A stretch of 64,000 nucleotides of DNA from Symbiodinium sp. CCMP2592 (GCA_905221615.1 CAJNDT010003257.1:689138-753137); one strand, 5' to 3'; shown: positions 18,627-31,261, counted from the stretch's first letter. Notes: a model not told the origin generated them from the letters alone. Numbers and translations: made by a program.

Positions 18627-18803
18627 TGTTTCGCAGGGGAAGAGACTACACTCTTACCACTAAGCTCAGCACTTAGATACACCCGACTAAGCTAGGACTT
18701 AGAGCCTAGACTTACAAAGTTCAGGGAGCGGAGGGCGATACTTAGGGGCCTAAGCCTACGAAGTAGAGCTAAGGAAACCCTAAGGGAGCTTGGGCTCCTA
18801 ACC
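18627..18803 (-). other. 5' leader of the copia element
   Basis: 177 bp between the 5' LTR and the Gag ATG. On the coding strand it starts GGTTAGGAGCCCAAGCTCC. I could not match this to a known tRNA primer-binding site; the usual TGG start is absent. Confidence 0.6.
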
Positions 18804-18984
18804 TCTTTTCGAGGAGCTACCGGGGAAGGACCTTTAGAAGAACCTGGCTACCTAAGCTTTGGACTCTAGGCTCAACCCTGAACTTACACCCCGAAAGCAC
18901 GCAACAACTTTATATACGCTGAGCAAAAAGGCCTGCACGTGTGTGTCATCCGGCGCAGGGGCTCATGCTGAAATCACTCCAACA
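18804..18984 (-). repeat. 5' LTR of the copia element
   Basis: 181 bp, identical to the 3' LTR at 180 positions. It should carry the element's promoter and the R region. Confidence 0.95.
18908..18916 (-). promoter_or_regulatory. Putative TATA box in the 5' LTR
   Basis: The coding strand reads TATATAAAG here, about 70 bp inside the LTR. The spacing is plausible for a start site near 18880. The same box is present in the 3' LTR. Dinoflagellate host genes generally lack TATA boxes, so this would be an element-specific signal. Confidence 0.5.
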
Positions 18985-18989
18985 ATTAG
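18985..18989. repeat. Target-site duplication, right (ATTAG)
   Basis: Second copy of ATTAG, directly outside the 5' LTR. The following AATAGGGTTCC continues the interrupted P3 repeat. Confidence 0.85.
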
Positions 18990-20425
18990 AATAGGGTTCC
19001 TTCAAAGGGTCTGAAAAGGGCTACTAGAAAGGGATCTATAAGGGTACTATAAATGGTAGGGGCCTGAATGATTAGAATTGGGTTTTTTTTGGGGGCTCAT
19101 TATACTATAAATATAATAAGGAGCACCCAAAATAGTATAGGTACATACTAGGACCCAGAGTAGGCCACTAGTCCCTTATAAGCCCCTTTAAGCCAAAAAA
19201 GGCACCCTTCTTGTTCCTAGGTTGCTCTTAGGTCTAGGAATAGGCTTAGGGTGCCTTGCACAACATAAGTACGCAAAACTGACAAAACTCACCTGAACCA
19301 AGCCTTGGTTGCAGCTTGAGATCATTTCAGCTATGCTACAGTTGCCTGACGTATCACCCCACCGGGACTTACCTACCCATGCTCCAGAAAAAAGCAGAGC
19401 ACGCATGGCCAAGGGAGTGCCGGTACGGCAGAAGGATGGGACTCAACGCTCGTGAGCATGCCGAAGCGGTAGAAGAACTTCCCCAAACATGGGATGCCCA
19501 GGAGGGGCAGGGGGCCCCCGGCGAGCAGATTCCAGAGACTCTGGAATTTCGTGGGGCTACCATCGAATCCTGTGTATGTAATAGTCGTGTTCAGGTTATA
19601 ATTTTTAATCCCTATATAATCCTAATTTTTCTGAAAACTTTTTTCCAACCACCAAAAATCCTAGTACAACCTACCCGCAAACCTGAGTCTGAGTCTTAAG
19701 GCCGCTCTATGATGGGGGGCCCTCCTTACGGCCTTTGGGGCCCTGGGTCTCTCAGGGGCCTTACGTCGCTGGGGCGGTTGAGGCCTTGTCTTTTAGGGTT
19801 AGGGCTTGGGTTGCCCGAAACGGAGTAGAGTAGGTTTGGGTTCTTTGGCCGCCCGAGACGGCATGGGGTGGGAGATACAAGGAAAAGATTTTTACAATCA
19901 GGCTGTAACAGTTGGTCGCCACAGTGTGATGCACTCGACACGGCCTGCTGCCTACAGGCTATCGGATGGCAAACCTACAACTCCCAGACACTGAACCCAG
20001 AACACGAAACAAAGCCCTGCATCTCGAAATCGGTACCCCAAACAGTGAATTGTGTAAATCCCTTAAACCCTAAACCTACAGACCTACAACCCCTTAAGCC
20101 ATCTTAAACCCCTAAACCCCCTAAACCCTCAACCTCTAAAGCCCCCAAACCTGCACCCCCGAACCCTTGTAGTAGCCCTTATAGTAACCTTTATAGACCC
20201 CTTTTAAAGGAACTTTAGGCCCACGGACACTCCCTGGAGCCAGGAATTCCGATTCTCCTGTGCGGCCTGCCCGCTCCCAGGGTCGGCGGGCGCATTCTTT
20301 GCGGCCACACTGCTTAACTAGGTAGGCCCCTCCTCGCCCTTAACCTTACCCTTAGGGGGGGGTACCAACAAGGGCCCCATTCAAAGGGATCTAAAGGGAT
20401 TCTATACGGGTTTCGGGTTTAGGGC

Positions 20426-20541
20426 CTACTTGGAGGTTCATGGGTAGTTATGAGTGGGGCTATAAGTCCCCTAGTATGGGTTATCAGTATAGTTACCCTA
20501 CTTATAACCCCACTTATAACTACCCATGGACCTCCAAGTGG
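20426..20541. repeat. P2-like palindromic element (variant arms)
   Basis: Arms CTACTTGGAGGTTCATGGGT and ACCCATGGACCTCCAAGTGG around a TATAAG/CTTATA core. It is a subfamily of P2 with TCATGGGTAG in place of TCATGGGACTTAG. A second variant copy lies at 24635-24738. Confidence 0.8.
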
Positions 20542-20990
20542 CCTTAACTAGAAGAATAGGGTTCCTTTAAAGGCCTTGCGATAAGGGCTACTTTGAGGGT
20601 TCTATATCGAGGCCTTGAGAATTGGAATAAGGTTTTGGGGCCCATTATACTAGAATTATAATCAGGAACCCCCAAAGGTTTTTTGTTTTTTTATTTCTAG
20701 AGTAAGCCCCAAAAAGATGGAAACCGGATTAAGGACAACTAGTGCTGGGGTTCCTTATACATTACTGTCAAGGATTGAGGCTATTGGGATTCCAACTTTT
20801 GGGCTTCTACTGTAAGACTTGGCTTGCTTCAGGAGTTGATAAAGGTTTCGGAGGGATGTACAGGGAGGGGTTCTCATGGTAACCCGAGTGATGATTGCGA
20901 AAGGCCATAGATTGTGAAGGGGGGTCTAAATTTCCGTCGCCATGACCATCATCGCAATCATCATGGTTGCCATCATCATGAGAACACAAA

Positions 20991-21093
20991 TGGGTGCCAG
21001 TCAAAATTACGGCCCCTTTTTCGGTACCCTAAATAATAGGTGCCGTATTATATGAAGATACCCATAAGGGACCCTAATTTTGACAACCACCCA
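20991..21093. repeat. P1 palindromic element, copy 3
   Basis: About 103 bp with the right arm TTTTGACAACCACCC and a decayed left arm (GTCAAAATTACGG). The interior is inverted relative to copies 1 and 2 (GGTACCCTAAATAATAGG), so it sits in the opposite orientation. Confidence 0.8.
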
Positions 21094-22326
21094 AATACAG
21101 CCTTGCAATAGAGAGTGCTGGTAACAGAGTCGGGCGGTCATAGGGTTTGGAGCTTACGGCTTAAGAAGGTGGAAAGGAGATGTTTGCCCAACCGACCCGA
21201 CGCCTTTTTTTTGCAAAATTTGTTTTTAGTATATACTGCAAGAGATACTAAATTACGAAGCTATATACTATAATATATACTGTATGGTGATGAAACCTTG
21301 GCTTAAACAGGCTAACCCAACATCCTAGGCCCTTGAGCCAATGTAGAGAACAGGGCAGCAGACCGCGATCGATCCAAAATCCCAAACCAATCCTAAGCCC
21401 TGAAGCCCTTAACCCTAAACCCATTTAATCCCCAAACCCCGAACTCTCAACCGGAGCCTTAGCGCCCGGACTAAACCTCCCCGCCTGCACCCAACACCCA
21501 AAACCCTTGCTAGAGCAACCCTTCTAGAACCGAAGGCCCTAAAGCCAAAATGCAGGTCCCAAACGCCCAAACCCGACAATCTTCAGACTCCGAAACCCTA
21601 CACCATCCTGAAGCCACGAGCCCTAAACCAAAGCCCTAAAGCCCCAAAGCTAAAGATCCGACAAACACTGCCGACAAGGTCGGCTGTGGATTTCGATACG
21701 CTTCCGGTGGAGATCGCACACGACCCTGATGAGGTCGCTACAGGGTCGGGTTTGGGGTTTGTTACTTGGTGGTCACTACGGGGCGAAGTCAGGGTGAGGG
21801 GTTTAGGGTTTTTGTGCCACTACATGGAGGGGTTCGAAGCATGGACTGTGGGCCAGTTTTGCGATTCAGTTTGGCGGTTTAGGGGCTCAGGTCGGGGTTT
21901 GGGGTTCATGTGGCCCAGGTGCCTAGACTAGGGTTTCGGAAAGGTGTTACTGTTGGGGCTGGGTTGCGCCTTGCCGGTCCGTGCGTGTCTTGGAAAGTTG
22001 CAGACAACCCTGAATTTCGATCGGAAGAAACGAGGGCTAGGGGCTTGAGGCAGGGCTTTGTGATGAGAGAGTGGAGCTTACCCAGTGCAGGTGCGGAGAT
22101 GGCAAGTAAGACTAGGATTACACGTTGGGCTACAACTACGGCGAGACTCAGCAGTTATTTCAAGTAGAGCCACACTTCTCACTGCGGTCTTCTTAAACCC
22201 TGTGGCATTTGCTCTATGAGGTTCACTCCCTGAGCGTTGCTAAGAAGGGTGCCGTGTCAGGTTCGCTGTTGGATGTATCTGATCTAGCTTCGGCTCCAGG
22301 GTGAGATTCCTATACTTCTCCTTCTA

Positions 22327-22432
22327 GCAGAGTAGGTAGCCTTTAACCTTTTTTGGGTAGTATAGTCCCTATATAATCCCTATATAACCAAAAAGGTTAA
22401 CCTTTAGTTTCCCATGATACCCGACAAGTAGG
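22327..22432. repeat. P5 element, copy 1
   Basis: An element with GTAGCCTTTAACCTTTTTTG on the left and AAAAAGGTTAACCTTTAG on the right, ending CCCGACAAGTAGG. It is almost identical to 49555-49663, which lies inside intron 4 of peptidase gene C. More diverged copies are at 23284-23370 and 46938-47020. Confidence 0.85.
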
Positions 22433-24283
22433 TTATTTAGTTTAGTTCAGAGTTTACCGAGTTTCCAAAGTCCAGGGGGCTGAGAGGGCTAACCGAGAAG
22501 GCCTTCTTAGTCGAGGCTCCCACATAGCGGCGGAAGATGATGGTTCTTCTCGAATGTCACGCAGCCCCTTTTTGGAATGGTCGCAGTTGCATGATGTTGC
22601 ACCATATAGCCCAAGCTCTACACCCTAAACTCTTTCTGGCCGAGGCCTAGGCCTAGCTGATCAGTTGGAAAAGCTCAAAAAAGAACAACTCTAAACCCTG
22701 AAGCGTTACCTGTAGACGCCTTTACAATGGTTCGAGGCCCAGCCCCGAGCCTAGTCCTAGGGTTCAGCAAAGATTGGGCGCTTTACAGAACCCGGAATCG
22801 CAAGTTTCTGGCCATAACGGCCTGATGTGTGACCTACCTCTAGGTTTTACAAACCTGCTCAAAACCGCAGAAAAGCACTTCAAAGACATACCTCCCCCAC
22901 CCCCCTCCCAAAAGAAAGCCCAACCCCGGACGAAGAATCCTCCACATCCCTGAGGACATGGCATCTGTCGAGACGCAATACAACGAAGAATGTGACGCCG
23001 GTTGTGCCGTTTGCCAGACGCAGTTGGAGAATGCTTAGGTGCTTGGGATTTAGGGTTTAGGGGTGTTGATGTTTTGTGTTCATGGCTTTGGGTTTAGAAA
23101 TTTAGGGGTGTGCGGTCTCCACTGTCTTGAAATGCTGGAGCATGTACAGATGCAAGACTCCTAGGGATTAGGATTCAGGGTTTAGGGTTAGCATCATCCA
23201 CAAGCCTACTATGTATTACCCTATCGCAGCACCAAGAGCTGCACAGCAGAAGCAACAAGACCACATTTCCTGTAAGTCGGTATGCAATATCTTAGTAGCT
23301 GAGTAGGTAGCCTTTAACCTGGTGTGGTTTACATATACTCCTACCATAATTGACAAGGTTAGCCTGTTTGGGCTAGCGTACTCAGGCCCTAAGAGGTCCT
23401 GAATCCCCAATCCAACGCCTCGCAAGCGGCCGTTTGATGCACAAGTCGCCTCCTGGGCGTCGGTCTCGCAGTGATTCTCGTGGAGGCACTCCCCTGAGTC
23501 CCAGAGGAAAAGGCTGGGTAGGGTTTAGGGTTTACGGTCATCGTTTAGGGTTTACGCTTATCGTTTAGGGTGTTTTCCGTTTAGGGTTTACGGTTATCGT
23601 TTAGGGTTTAGGGCTTTAGGGTTTGGGATCTTGGGGTTGTATGCCCTGCTGCTCAAGCCCTGAATCTTTAAGGGTTTGGAGTTTTGGGGAGCCCATGCAG
23701 ATCCAAAAGACTTGTGCTACGGATTTAGGGTCAAGTCTTGGATAAGCGTCCAGGGGCCTTGTGTCGGACACTGGGAAGTGCAACTTTTGTCCACTGACTT
23801 TTGATATTTTCGAAATCTGCTTTTCCCATCACCTGAGCAAAGACAGGCTATGTTGATGACAGAGTGACCCTGAAAAGCACGAGGCTGTGTTCCCTGCACT
23901 TGCAATCCCTGCAGGGTGCCTGAGGCATAGCTTTCCATACGAGAGTCTTAGGGGTACTTAGAAATAGTTTCTAATTTTTGTTGTTATAGTCCCTAAGAAG
24001 CAGCTAAAATTATAATTTTTGCTAGGGTTCTAAGTTCAGTATAGGAGTGTACTTAAGGTCCTGCATAGCCAGGGAGATCGCGAGATCTAAACGGCGAATC
24101 CTACACCCTTGAAAACCCCGAAGCTGCTGCCCTCAAGCCTTAAATCCTAAAACAACCATCTTAGACCAGAAAGGCCCGAAAGACCCGTATCCTATCACCC
24201 AGCACCGTGCAGCACCGAACTCAAGGCTCTCGAACTACCGCCCTCGCTCTTACTATAGGGGCCTAAATAATTACCAATACTAT

Positions 24284-24460
24284 TTTAGTGGTGTCTTATT
24301 CTCTAGTTATAGTTATAGTATACCCTCAAACCCTATTCTAAGTACTAAGACCCCGATAGTATGGCAAACTTTGTCTTAGTGGTCTCTTATTCTCCAATTA
24401 TAGTTATAGTATACCCTCAAACCCTATTCTAAGTACTAAGGTCCCGATGGTATGGCAAAC
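24284..24460. repeat. Tandem duplication, 92-bp period
   Basis: Two direct copies of a P3-derived unit (TTAGTGGTGTCTTATTCTC and TTAGTGGTCTCTTATTCTC), both ending GTATGGCAAAC. Confidence 0.85.
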
Positions 24461-24634
24461 CCTAAACCCTAAACCCTAAACTCTGTTTCCAGTACCACCT
24501 GGCCCTCCAAAGTCGAAGACCTGACAACGCAGCCTAAATCCCTACTTGGAGGTTCATGGCTAGTTATAAGGGTTCCCTTAAAGGTCCCTTTAAAGGGATC
24601 TATAGGGATTCTTTAGGTGTAGACGGTTTAGGGC

Positions 24635-24738
24635 CTGCTTGGAGGTTAAAGTGGGGTTCTAAGTAGGGTAACTATACTTATAACCCATATTAGGGGACAT
24701 ATAACCCCACTTATGACTACCCATGAACCTCTTAGTAG
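24635..24738. repeat. P2-like element (variant arms), second copy
   Basis: Arms CTGCTTGGAGGTT and TACCCATGAACCTCTTAGTAG around GTAACTATACTTATAACCC. A fragment of the same arm lies at 24541-24570. Confidence 0.7.
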
Positions 24739-27030
24739 CACTGGACGGACCTACACCCCGGAGCGCTGAGGCCTCATCCCTTAAATTCTCTGAACTCCCT
24801 TGTCTCCCTGAGCCTCAACTAGGACCCAGAGTAGGCCCCCTGTTCCCTTTGTTCAGGGGGCAGGTCCCTTATACGCCCCTTTAAACCAAAAAGGGCACCC
24901 TTTTGGTTCCTAGGTTTCTCTTAGGTCTAGTCAATAAGCCGGTAAACCCCTTCAGTTACCACAGGGGTCTTAATACTCGGAATAGGGATTTGGGATATAA
25001 TTGCTATACTATACTTGCAATAAGGAACACCGAAAGTATTTGGGTAGTTATGGAAGCCCCTATATTAGGCACTAGGCAGTATCTAACTCATGTGGCCTGT
25101 GATCTTCGCTCTCGTGGTGCTCTTCTTAGATGCACAGAATCCTGAAAGTTCGAACATCGGCAACCTCTAAGAAGACTGCAGCCATAAGCGCAGGGGCATA
25201 GGGGCCCCCTTTGTTCTGCCATGTTCCGACTTGGGGCCTCTTCTATTGAAGAAATTTCAGCAGAAGGCAAGTTCCGGCATGGAGGGGCTTCTTGAGCTTC
25301 GTGAGCTGTACGAAACTCCCCCGGCCCAATGTCCTAACCTTTGAGGGCGTACAGGGTTTAGGGTGTACCTGGAGCAACCAAGGTACCTTGAAAGGAGGGA
25401 AGTGTACCTACTCTTTCGGGCCCCTACACCTATATAACGGTTTAGGGTGTAGTGTTTAGGTAGTTTTGTAGTGTGTTCTGAGGGTTTTCCAAGAGTTTTA
25501 GTTGCAATATCGAGGCCTCCAAGCAACAGTCAGACTAGTGAGGCCCTGAATGGAAGTTTCAGGAGTAAAGGGGGCTAACAGACCCCGATAGTGGTATGCC
25601 TACAAGATGGAATCTGAGTAATATGGCACTGTAAGTGTAGTGCAGCCTGTGGTTCAAGCCAACGGCCGAATGCTGTACGACATCTGAGCCACCGGCTCGC
25701 ACCGCACGTTCCCTACCCTAGATTGTTAAAGTCTAGGACCTACAGTAGGCTCTTATTCGCTTTGTTTAGGTTTCAGGTTCCCTTATAAGCCCCTTTAAAC
25801 TACAAAGGGCACCCTTTTTATTCCTAGCTAACTCTTGGGTCTAGAAGTTGGTTCCCATCCTTGGAAGGTCTTTCGGGCTGTAAGACTGAAGTGTGTACAG
25901 CGAAAGTGGGTTCAACCTTTTACTCTTCGTGTCTTCATAACTTAACACCGCAAGCCCGACCAGCTTTTGCAAAGCCCTAAGCCCCTGCATGAATCCCTAA
26001 ACCCTCTCAGTCAACCCCAAACCCACGCGTTTATGCCTGATTATTCAACTCTGGGTCCCTTTGGTGTAAGCCCTGGAAGCAAGTCCTTTTTAGTATTGGG
26101 GGAGCACGAACTTGCCAGAGGCATGGCCGATTGGGAGCCTGCAGGGCGAAATCAAAACGTGACATCATGGACCCCGCTCAGGGTCTTGTAGCGTTTTTGA
26201 CGTCCTTTACCACCGCGGAATCTTAAGCAAGGTTTTCCCAGCCAGGGTGTTGTTGGGGTTTTGGGTGTCAGGCTTAATTGAATCCCAGACCCAAGACCCC
26301 AGTAAGACCCTGATCTAGGTAGGGCTTTGGGACATTTAATATTTTCCCTTATTGGGCTTAAGAGGACCTTATTTACTAATATTTTTCAAAGGCTCTAAAA
26401 GCCCCACCTAGTGATTCACTGAAGCGTCAAGGGCTTGGAGGGCTAAAGCCCAAGCCCGAGCCATGAAAGCTGAAGAAGTCCCCCGGCGCACCGAGATCCG
26501 TAATTATGCGGAGACATGGGAAAAGCGGGTGGGTCTTCGGGTCCCGAGCCTTTAATATAGGGGTATTTACATAATAATTACCTATATTATTTTGGTGGGT
26601 TCCTTGTCATAGTTATAGTGTAATGGGCCCCCCCCAAAAGAAACCCTATTCTAGTTTTTAAGGCCCCTACATTAGGGCTTTGGGCCGTGGGATTGCAGGG
26701 TTCGGGTCTGCTGATAATTTGGCGTGGGTGGTGGGTAGCTCACTGTACGACAGAAAGCGGGTTGTGTCCATACTGCGCAAACAGGGGCCTGAATAGTTAC
26801 CAATACTATTTGGGGGGTTCCTCATCATAAGTATAGTATCAAGGAGCCCAAACCCTATTCTAATTATTAAGGCCCCTACGATTTATAGTACCCTTATAGA
26901 TCCTTTTATAGTAGCCCTTATAGACCCTTTAAAGGAGCCCTATTCTAGTTAAGGCCCCTGCAGTAGCGACAGCTCCACAACCAGAACCAACTTAACTCCG
27001 ACCCCCACTTGCTGCTACTGCAACTACTTA

Positions 27031-27159
27031 GTGGCCCACAAAGGACAGAAGCAAAGGCATTTTATGTAGATATTCCTACCGTATTGGGCTTCATCATAAG
27101 GGGGTTTTTATGGGATATCCCTGTCCTTGTTTTTTGCTTATGTGCTTTCTGGGTGCCCT
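27031..27159. repeat. P8 palindromic element, copy 1
   Basis: About 130 bp with core GGGATATCCCTGTCC and right arm TTTGCTTATGTGCTTTCTGGG. It is homologous to 55444-55584 in intron 2 of gene D. Confidence 0.75.
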
Positions 27160-30100
27160 AACTATTGCAACTGCTACATTTGCGGCTACTGGTCCTGCTC
27201 CTGTTACTGCTACAGCTATTGCTGCTAGGAAAACTAGTGCTACTGGGTATTAAGTGTACGGCCGCTCGACGAATGCTACTGGTACCACCAGCATTAGTCG
27301 TACTAAAAGTTGTCTTCGTCGTTTTGGGACTGTGGTCGTTTTCGTAGTGCAAGCAGAAGTGGGATTGATGGCTACTGGTGATGGCAGGGCCGTTGTTGAG
27401 GCAGCAGTCGTTTTGCGCCACCATGTCAGCCCTTGATTAGCAAACATGGAAGACGGAGGCGGTGCAGTTATTCCTGCGGTAGAACACAGCTCGCACGTCC
27501 ATTCCCTGCGTTTGGCAGGTTTCAGTCGCCCGAGCTCGAATCCTGCGTTCGGGAACGTTTGAGGTTTCTCTGATTCTCGGTTTCAAGTTCAAGGCCAGAT
27601 TAGCAACTACAACGGTTCGGGGGCAGAAGTACGACGCAAGGGCATACACTGCATCAAGCGGTATTCCGCAACCCTGCACCCTCAGCGAATATTTGCTGGG
27701 GTACAACAGGGGTCGGATACTTAGTCATGATGTCCCCTCAGTTTTTTTTCATACATCTAATCTCAAACATACCACCAAACCCTAAATGTGCCAATTATTC
27801 GGACCCCTTTTTTCACATGTTTGATCTCAGACATACCCCCAAACCCTAATTAAATGTGCCACTTATTCAGGCTCCTGCATCAAACCCAAACCGTGAACCA
27901 ACGACCCTCCCGGGCGGAGGCAGCAGCGAAAAAGCTTGTCCTCAACACTGAAGCCGAGATCTTGAAGAAGATTCGGGAGATGCAGTTCCTTAGGGTTCTC
28001 GTAAAGGGGTCCTTAAAGGGTTCCTGTAAGGGATCTACAAGGTTAGCATTGCAGGGGCGCTACAACGGAGTAGGTTCCGGCAGGCTTAACCCTAAACCTG
28101 AGGGAAGGTCTTAGCAGCCTTGCGGCAATCCAGGGTTCCGGTTGTTGTGGATTTCGTTTCACGGCTTGGTCTTTTGTATTTTCGGCAACTCCCATTTAGT
28201 TGCAGACCTTCTGCCACGCTTCCGCCTGTCTTATCCAACAGCCCCGACCCCCTGCATAAACCTTGACTCCCGAAGCGCAGACAGTTCAGGGTCTATTCAC
28301 ATCTTCGCCGGCAGCGGTTTACTTTATCGGGTTCGGGGTTATGATTTAGTTTTTGGAGTTCAGGGTTGGGCACAGATGTCCTTCTATTTTGCAACCCCGA
28401 ATCGAGAGGTCTAGCTTTCAGGCCCTTCCACAGATGATGGTAAATTCCCTCACCGTCCGCAGCTTCTCCAAATCGTTGCTTATCAGGGACATAAAAAGCA
28501 CATAAGCACAAGCAAACACTGAACCCTAAACCGTAAACCTTAAACCCAGAACCCTGAGAAGTCTCAAACGTATGCGCAGGAGGAGCTGCAGCTGACGAAG
28601 GAGGACCTTGTCTCGCCGGAGCCTTTAATGGGGGCGGGGGGGGGGGGGACCTTATTTTGGGGTCCTTTTAAAGGGTTACTATAAGGGTACTATAAGGGTT
28701 CCTGTAAAGGGCTCCATTAGGGCCATTAGGGCTTGGTACTTGGGGATACCTTCTGTTGGGGTGTTTGTAAAAAGGATCGTACTATTTAGTGTCCTAGATT
28801 AGGGTCCCCTATTCCCGGAAACTCCCTTATCACCCTAACCTGTAAACCGTGAACCCACGAACCTAAACCCTAATGTAGGGGCCTCGATAGTTAAAATGGT
28901 CTTTTGGGCTACATTATAACATAATCATAGTCATAAGGAGCTCCCAAAGTGGTATTGGCAATTGTTTAGGCTCCTGTAGTACACCCTTATCTCTCCACTC
29001 TAAGGGATGTTACATTAGAGTTATGCAGTTGTGCTATGCTTTTGCATGCCCAGCAACCCTGTCAAAATTGAGACCCCCTGTTAGGCTGAGGGTGCGGAGG
29101 TTGGATGGCGTCTGCCGGGAAATCAAGGAGGGATCCTTCATAAGGGACCCTGAGATACAGGATATTCGGGTCTACGGTTGAGGGCGTACGTGGTATTCCA
29201 GTGCTGGTTTTCAATGCAGGCATTAGTGTTTGCGGCTTAGCTGGGACTGGATATTACAAATGAGCTGCCAGGTATTGCGCTCTGATCCTTAAGCGGCACA
29301 AAGTGGCTTAAATGAGTACCTATACTATTTCGGTGGGTTCCTTACTGTGATCGTCGTACAATGGGCCCCAAAACCCTATTGTAAGTATGAAGGTCCCTAT
29401 ATTGACCTGTAAACCCTCAACCCACAAGCCTCAACCCCTAAACCCTCATATAGGGGCCTTCATAATTAGACTGGTGTTCTGGGATATAATTTACCATCCT
29501 TAAACGGCACACCCTAAACCCTAACTACGGTCCTGAGCGCTTTTTGGGTAATGCCGAAGCCGGCCCAGGTACCAGCGCTACGCTGCGGTGCCAAGCTCCA
29601 AGCTTTCCTGCTCTGACGTAGAATACGAGGGTTTGATTAGGGTTTAGGCTTTAGCTAGTTTCGTAAAACCTCATCAGTACGAGCATAATGGGTTGAAGGT
29701 TGTGGGCCTGGGGTCTGGGGATATGGGTATATTGGGGTTTAGGGTTGTGGCCTGTACTTTACCTAGGGGTTGTTTACATGCAGAATCATACAAGCATCAT
29801 CCAGACTTCTATCCTATGTAGTGGTAGACCCCCTACCCTACCTCTGGCTCTCTTGAGAGGGACCTTATTGAGAGGGTCTCTATATATCCCCAAGGGTCCC
29901 CCGAATCCTAACTCCCATTTTGAATCCTGATGTCATCGAGACAGGGGCTCCTTCAACAAAGGGTGCAGGGGTTTCAGGGTGTTGGGACCCAGGGTCTAGG
30001 GTTCTAGGGTTTCCTGAGCTGCTGTAGTCTTCTGGGCCGAAGTATTCTACACTTCGTCGAAGTAGTGAGTGCTCAGCCTAAGCGTCAGCCGAGATATGTT

Positions 30101-30315
30101 CGATCTTATGTATCCATTTTCGGCGTTAGAGGATCTCACCGCCTAGCTATCTACACTCCTAGGCCTCGGGAACCTACCTCGACCCTGTGCTGCTTCATGA
30201 TACTGGGTTAGTAGTAGTGAATAGTATATAATTTAAAAACACTAATAATAATACTGATCATAGCAATAGTAAGTAATATAATAATAGTAGCAATAGTAAG
30301 AAGAATGGTATAGCA

Positions 30316-30507
30316 TTGTCGGCTATACCGGAGTTGGCCGACATGTGTCGCCTGCTCGAGCCTGCACGGGGCGACTGCTTCGCAGCGCTGTCCTTCGCCA
30401 TCGTCCAGATCGATGGCGACCTCAAGTTGCGCCGTGGGGAGGATTGGCGGCGTTCAGGCCATGACATCATCCGCCGGGAGCTGGCAGGGATCCCGTGCTT
30501 CCAGTAG
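30316..30507 (+). CDS. GC-rich exon-like fragment, unknown product
   Basis: About 190 bp that stand out from the AT-rich surroundings. In the plus frame nearly every codon ends in G or C across ELADMCRLLEPARGDCFAALSF and onward to IIRRELAGIPCF, the pattern of true coding sequence here. There is no proper ATG at the left edge and the frame ends at a TAG inside a 27-bp tandem repeat. The GDCFAALS block is loosely like the Asp-Cys loop of OTU-type peptidases, but this is too short to assign. It is likely an orphan exon or gene fragment, with no visible partner exons. Confidence 0.3.
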   Translation: MSAIPELADMCRLLEPARGDCFAALSFAIVQIDGDLKLRRGEDWRRSGHDIIRRELAGIPCFQ

Positions 30508-30580
30508 CTGGCAAGGATCCGGTGCTTCGAGTAGCTGGCAAGGATGCGGTGCTTCGAGTAGCTGGCAAGGATCCGGTGGA
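30479..30580. repeat. 27-bp tandem repeat, about 3.8 units
   Basis: Units of AGCTGGCAAGGATCCGGTGC plus TTCGAGT start at 30479, 30506, 30533 and 30560. The period is a multiple of three, so frames stay open (a SWQGSGASS repeat in one plus frame). Confidence 0.9.
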
Positions 30581-31140
30581 TCTGGAGTCCTGTTGGGGGC
30601 CTGGAGCAGTATACACAGTAGCCTTCTTCCGATCCTGGGCTCGCGCCCTGGGGCTGTGAGTCGTAGACCGAATGCTAAGACTTCCAACCTGCAACGGGTT
30701 TAGGGTTTGAGTTTAAGTTTAGGGTTTGGGGTTTAGGTTTGGGGTTTGGGTTTAAGTTTAGGGCTTCCCGAAGAAACTTGAATAGTATCTACAACAGCCA
30801 CATACTGGCCTGAGACTCGTTTCACTTACGAGAATGAGCCCCGGCTTTTGGAGCATCCAGTAGAATCCCTGTTGCGTCGGTGTAAGTCTGATGCACAGCC
30901 GCCCCGTGTGCTTCACTACTTTGAATCTCCTCCACGGCTTTGCAGTGTGAGTTTGAACTCCTTCGGGCCTGAACTAGCAGTAACTAGCGAGCAGTTGAAG
31001 GGTTCTGGGTATTTGTATTCCTCATAGCGCTATACGCAAACAAGGGTATCCGCAGCTGCATTTGCCTGAAAGCCGGGTTGAGCTACCATTGGTACCTACA
31101 AACCAAAAACGCCTTCAGGATGCAACCTAAAATGATGATA

Positions 31141-31261
31141 AGTACCCAGAGACTCCAATATCCTTTAACTAAGGAATATACTGAATATACTTCAAATTAT
31201 AGTAGGAACCCTGGTCTGATTTAATGTTCCTTACTTAAGGGATATTGGAGTCTCTGGTACT
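31141..31261. repeat. Palindromic element, single copy seen
   Basis: 121 bp with arms AGTACCCAGAGACTCCAATAT and ATATTGGAGTCTCTGGTACT and a TTCCTTA/TAAGGAA inner stem. No second copy was found in the window. Confidence 0.8.

Larger units (their letters stand above)
6847..18984 (-). mobile_element. Full-length Ty1/copia-type LTR retrotransposon, 12.1 kb
   Basis: The element is defined by two 181-bp LTRs in direct orientation and a 5-bp ATTAG target duplication. The coding strand is minus. Domain order is Gag, protease, methyltransferase-like, integrase, novel insert, reverse transcriptase, RNase H. Integrase before reverse transcriptase is the copia order. At 12.1 kb it is more than twice the usual copia length of about 5 kb, because of the extra domains. 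The flanks show it landed in a P3-type dispersed repeat: joining 6800-6846 to 18990 onward gives a normal P3 start (TAGGGGCCTTAATGATTAG then AATAGGGTTCC). The LTRs differ by one substitution, so insertion is recent, yet the coding region changes frame several times. Confidence 0.95.
18990..30300. other. 11-kb gene-free, repeat-dense region
   Basis: No open frame here has convincing coding features. The region is built of P3-type repeats (for example 19051-19150, 26560-26665, 26785-26878, 28876-28975, 29297-29397), a 100-bp family starting CTAGGACCCAGAGTAGGC (19148-19240, 24819-24930, 25731-25850), P2 and P1 copies, short telomere-like words (23517-23610, 24460-24485) and a stop-rich background. 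28627-28650 is a short poly-G run. Confidence 0.6.

Noticed and set aside
18750..18803. Search for a tRNA primer-binding site after the 5' LTR
   Set aside because: The sequence GGTTAGGAGCCCAAGC does not match an initiator-Met or other tRNA 3' end that I can recall, so no site is annotated.
19316..19699. 127-codon plus-strand open frame beside the retrotransposon
   Set aside because: No motif, no homologue in the window and an AT-rich unstructured 3' half. Possible but unsupported.
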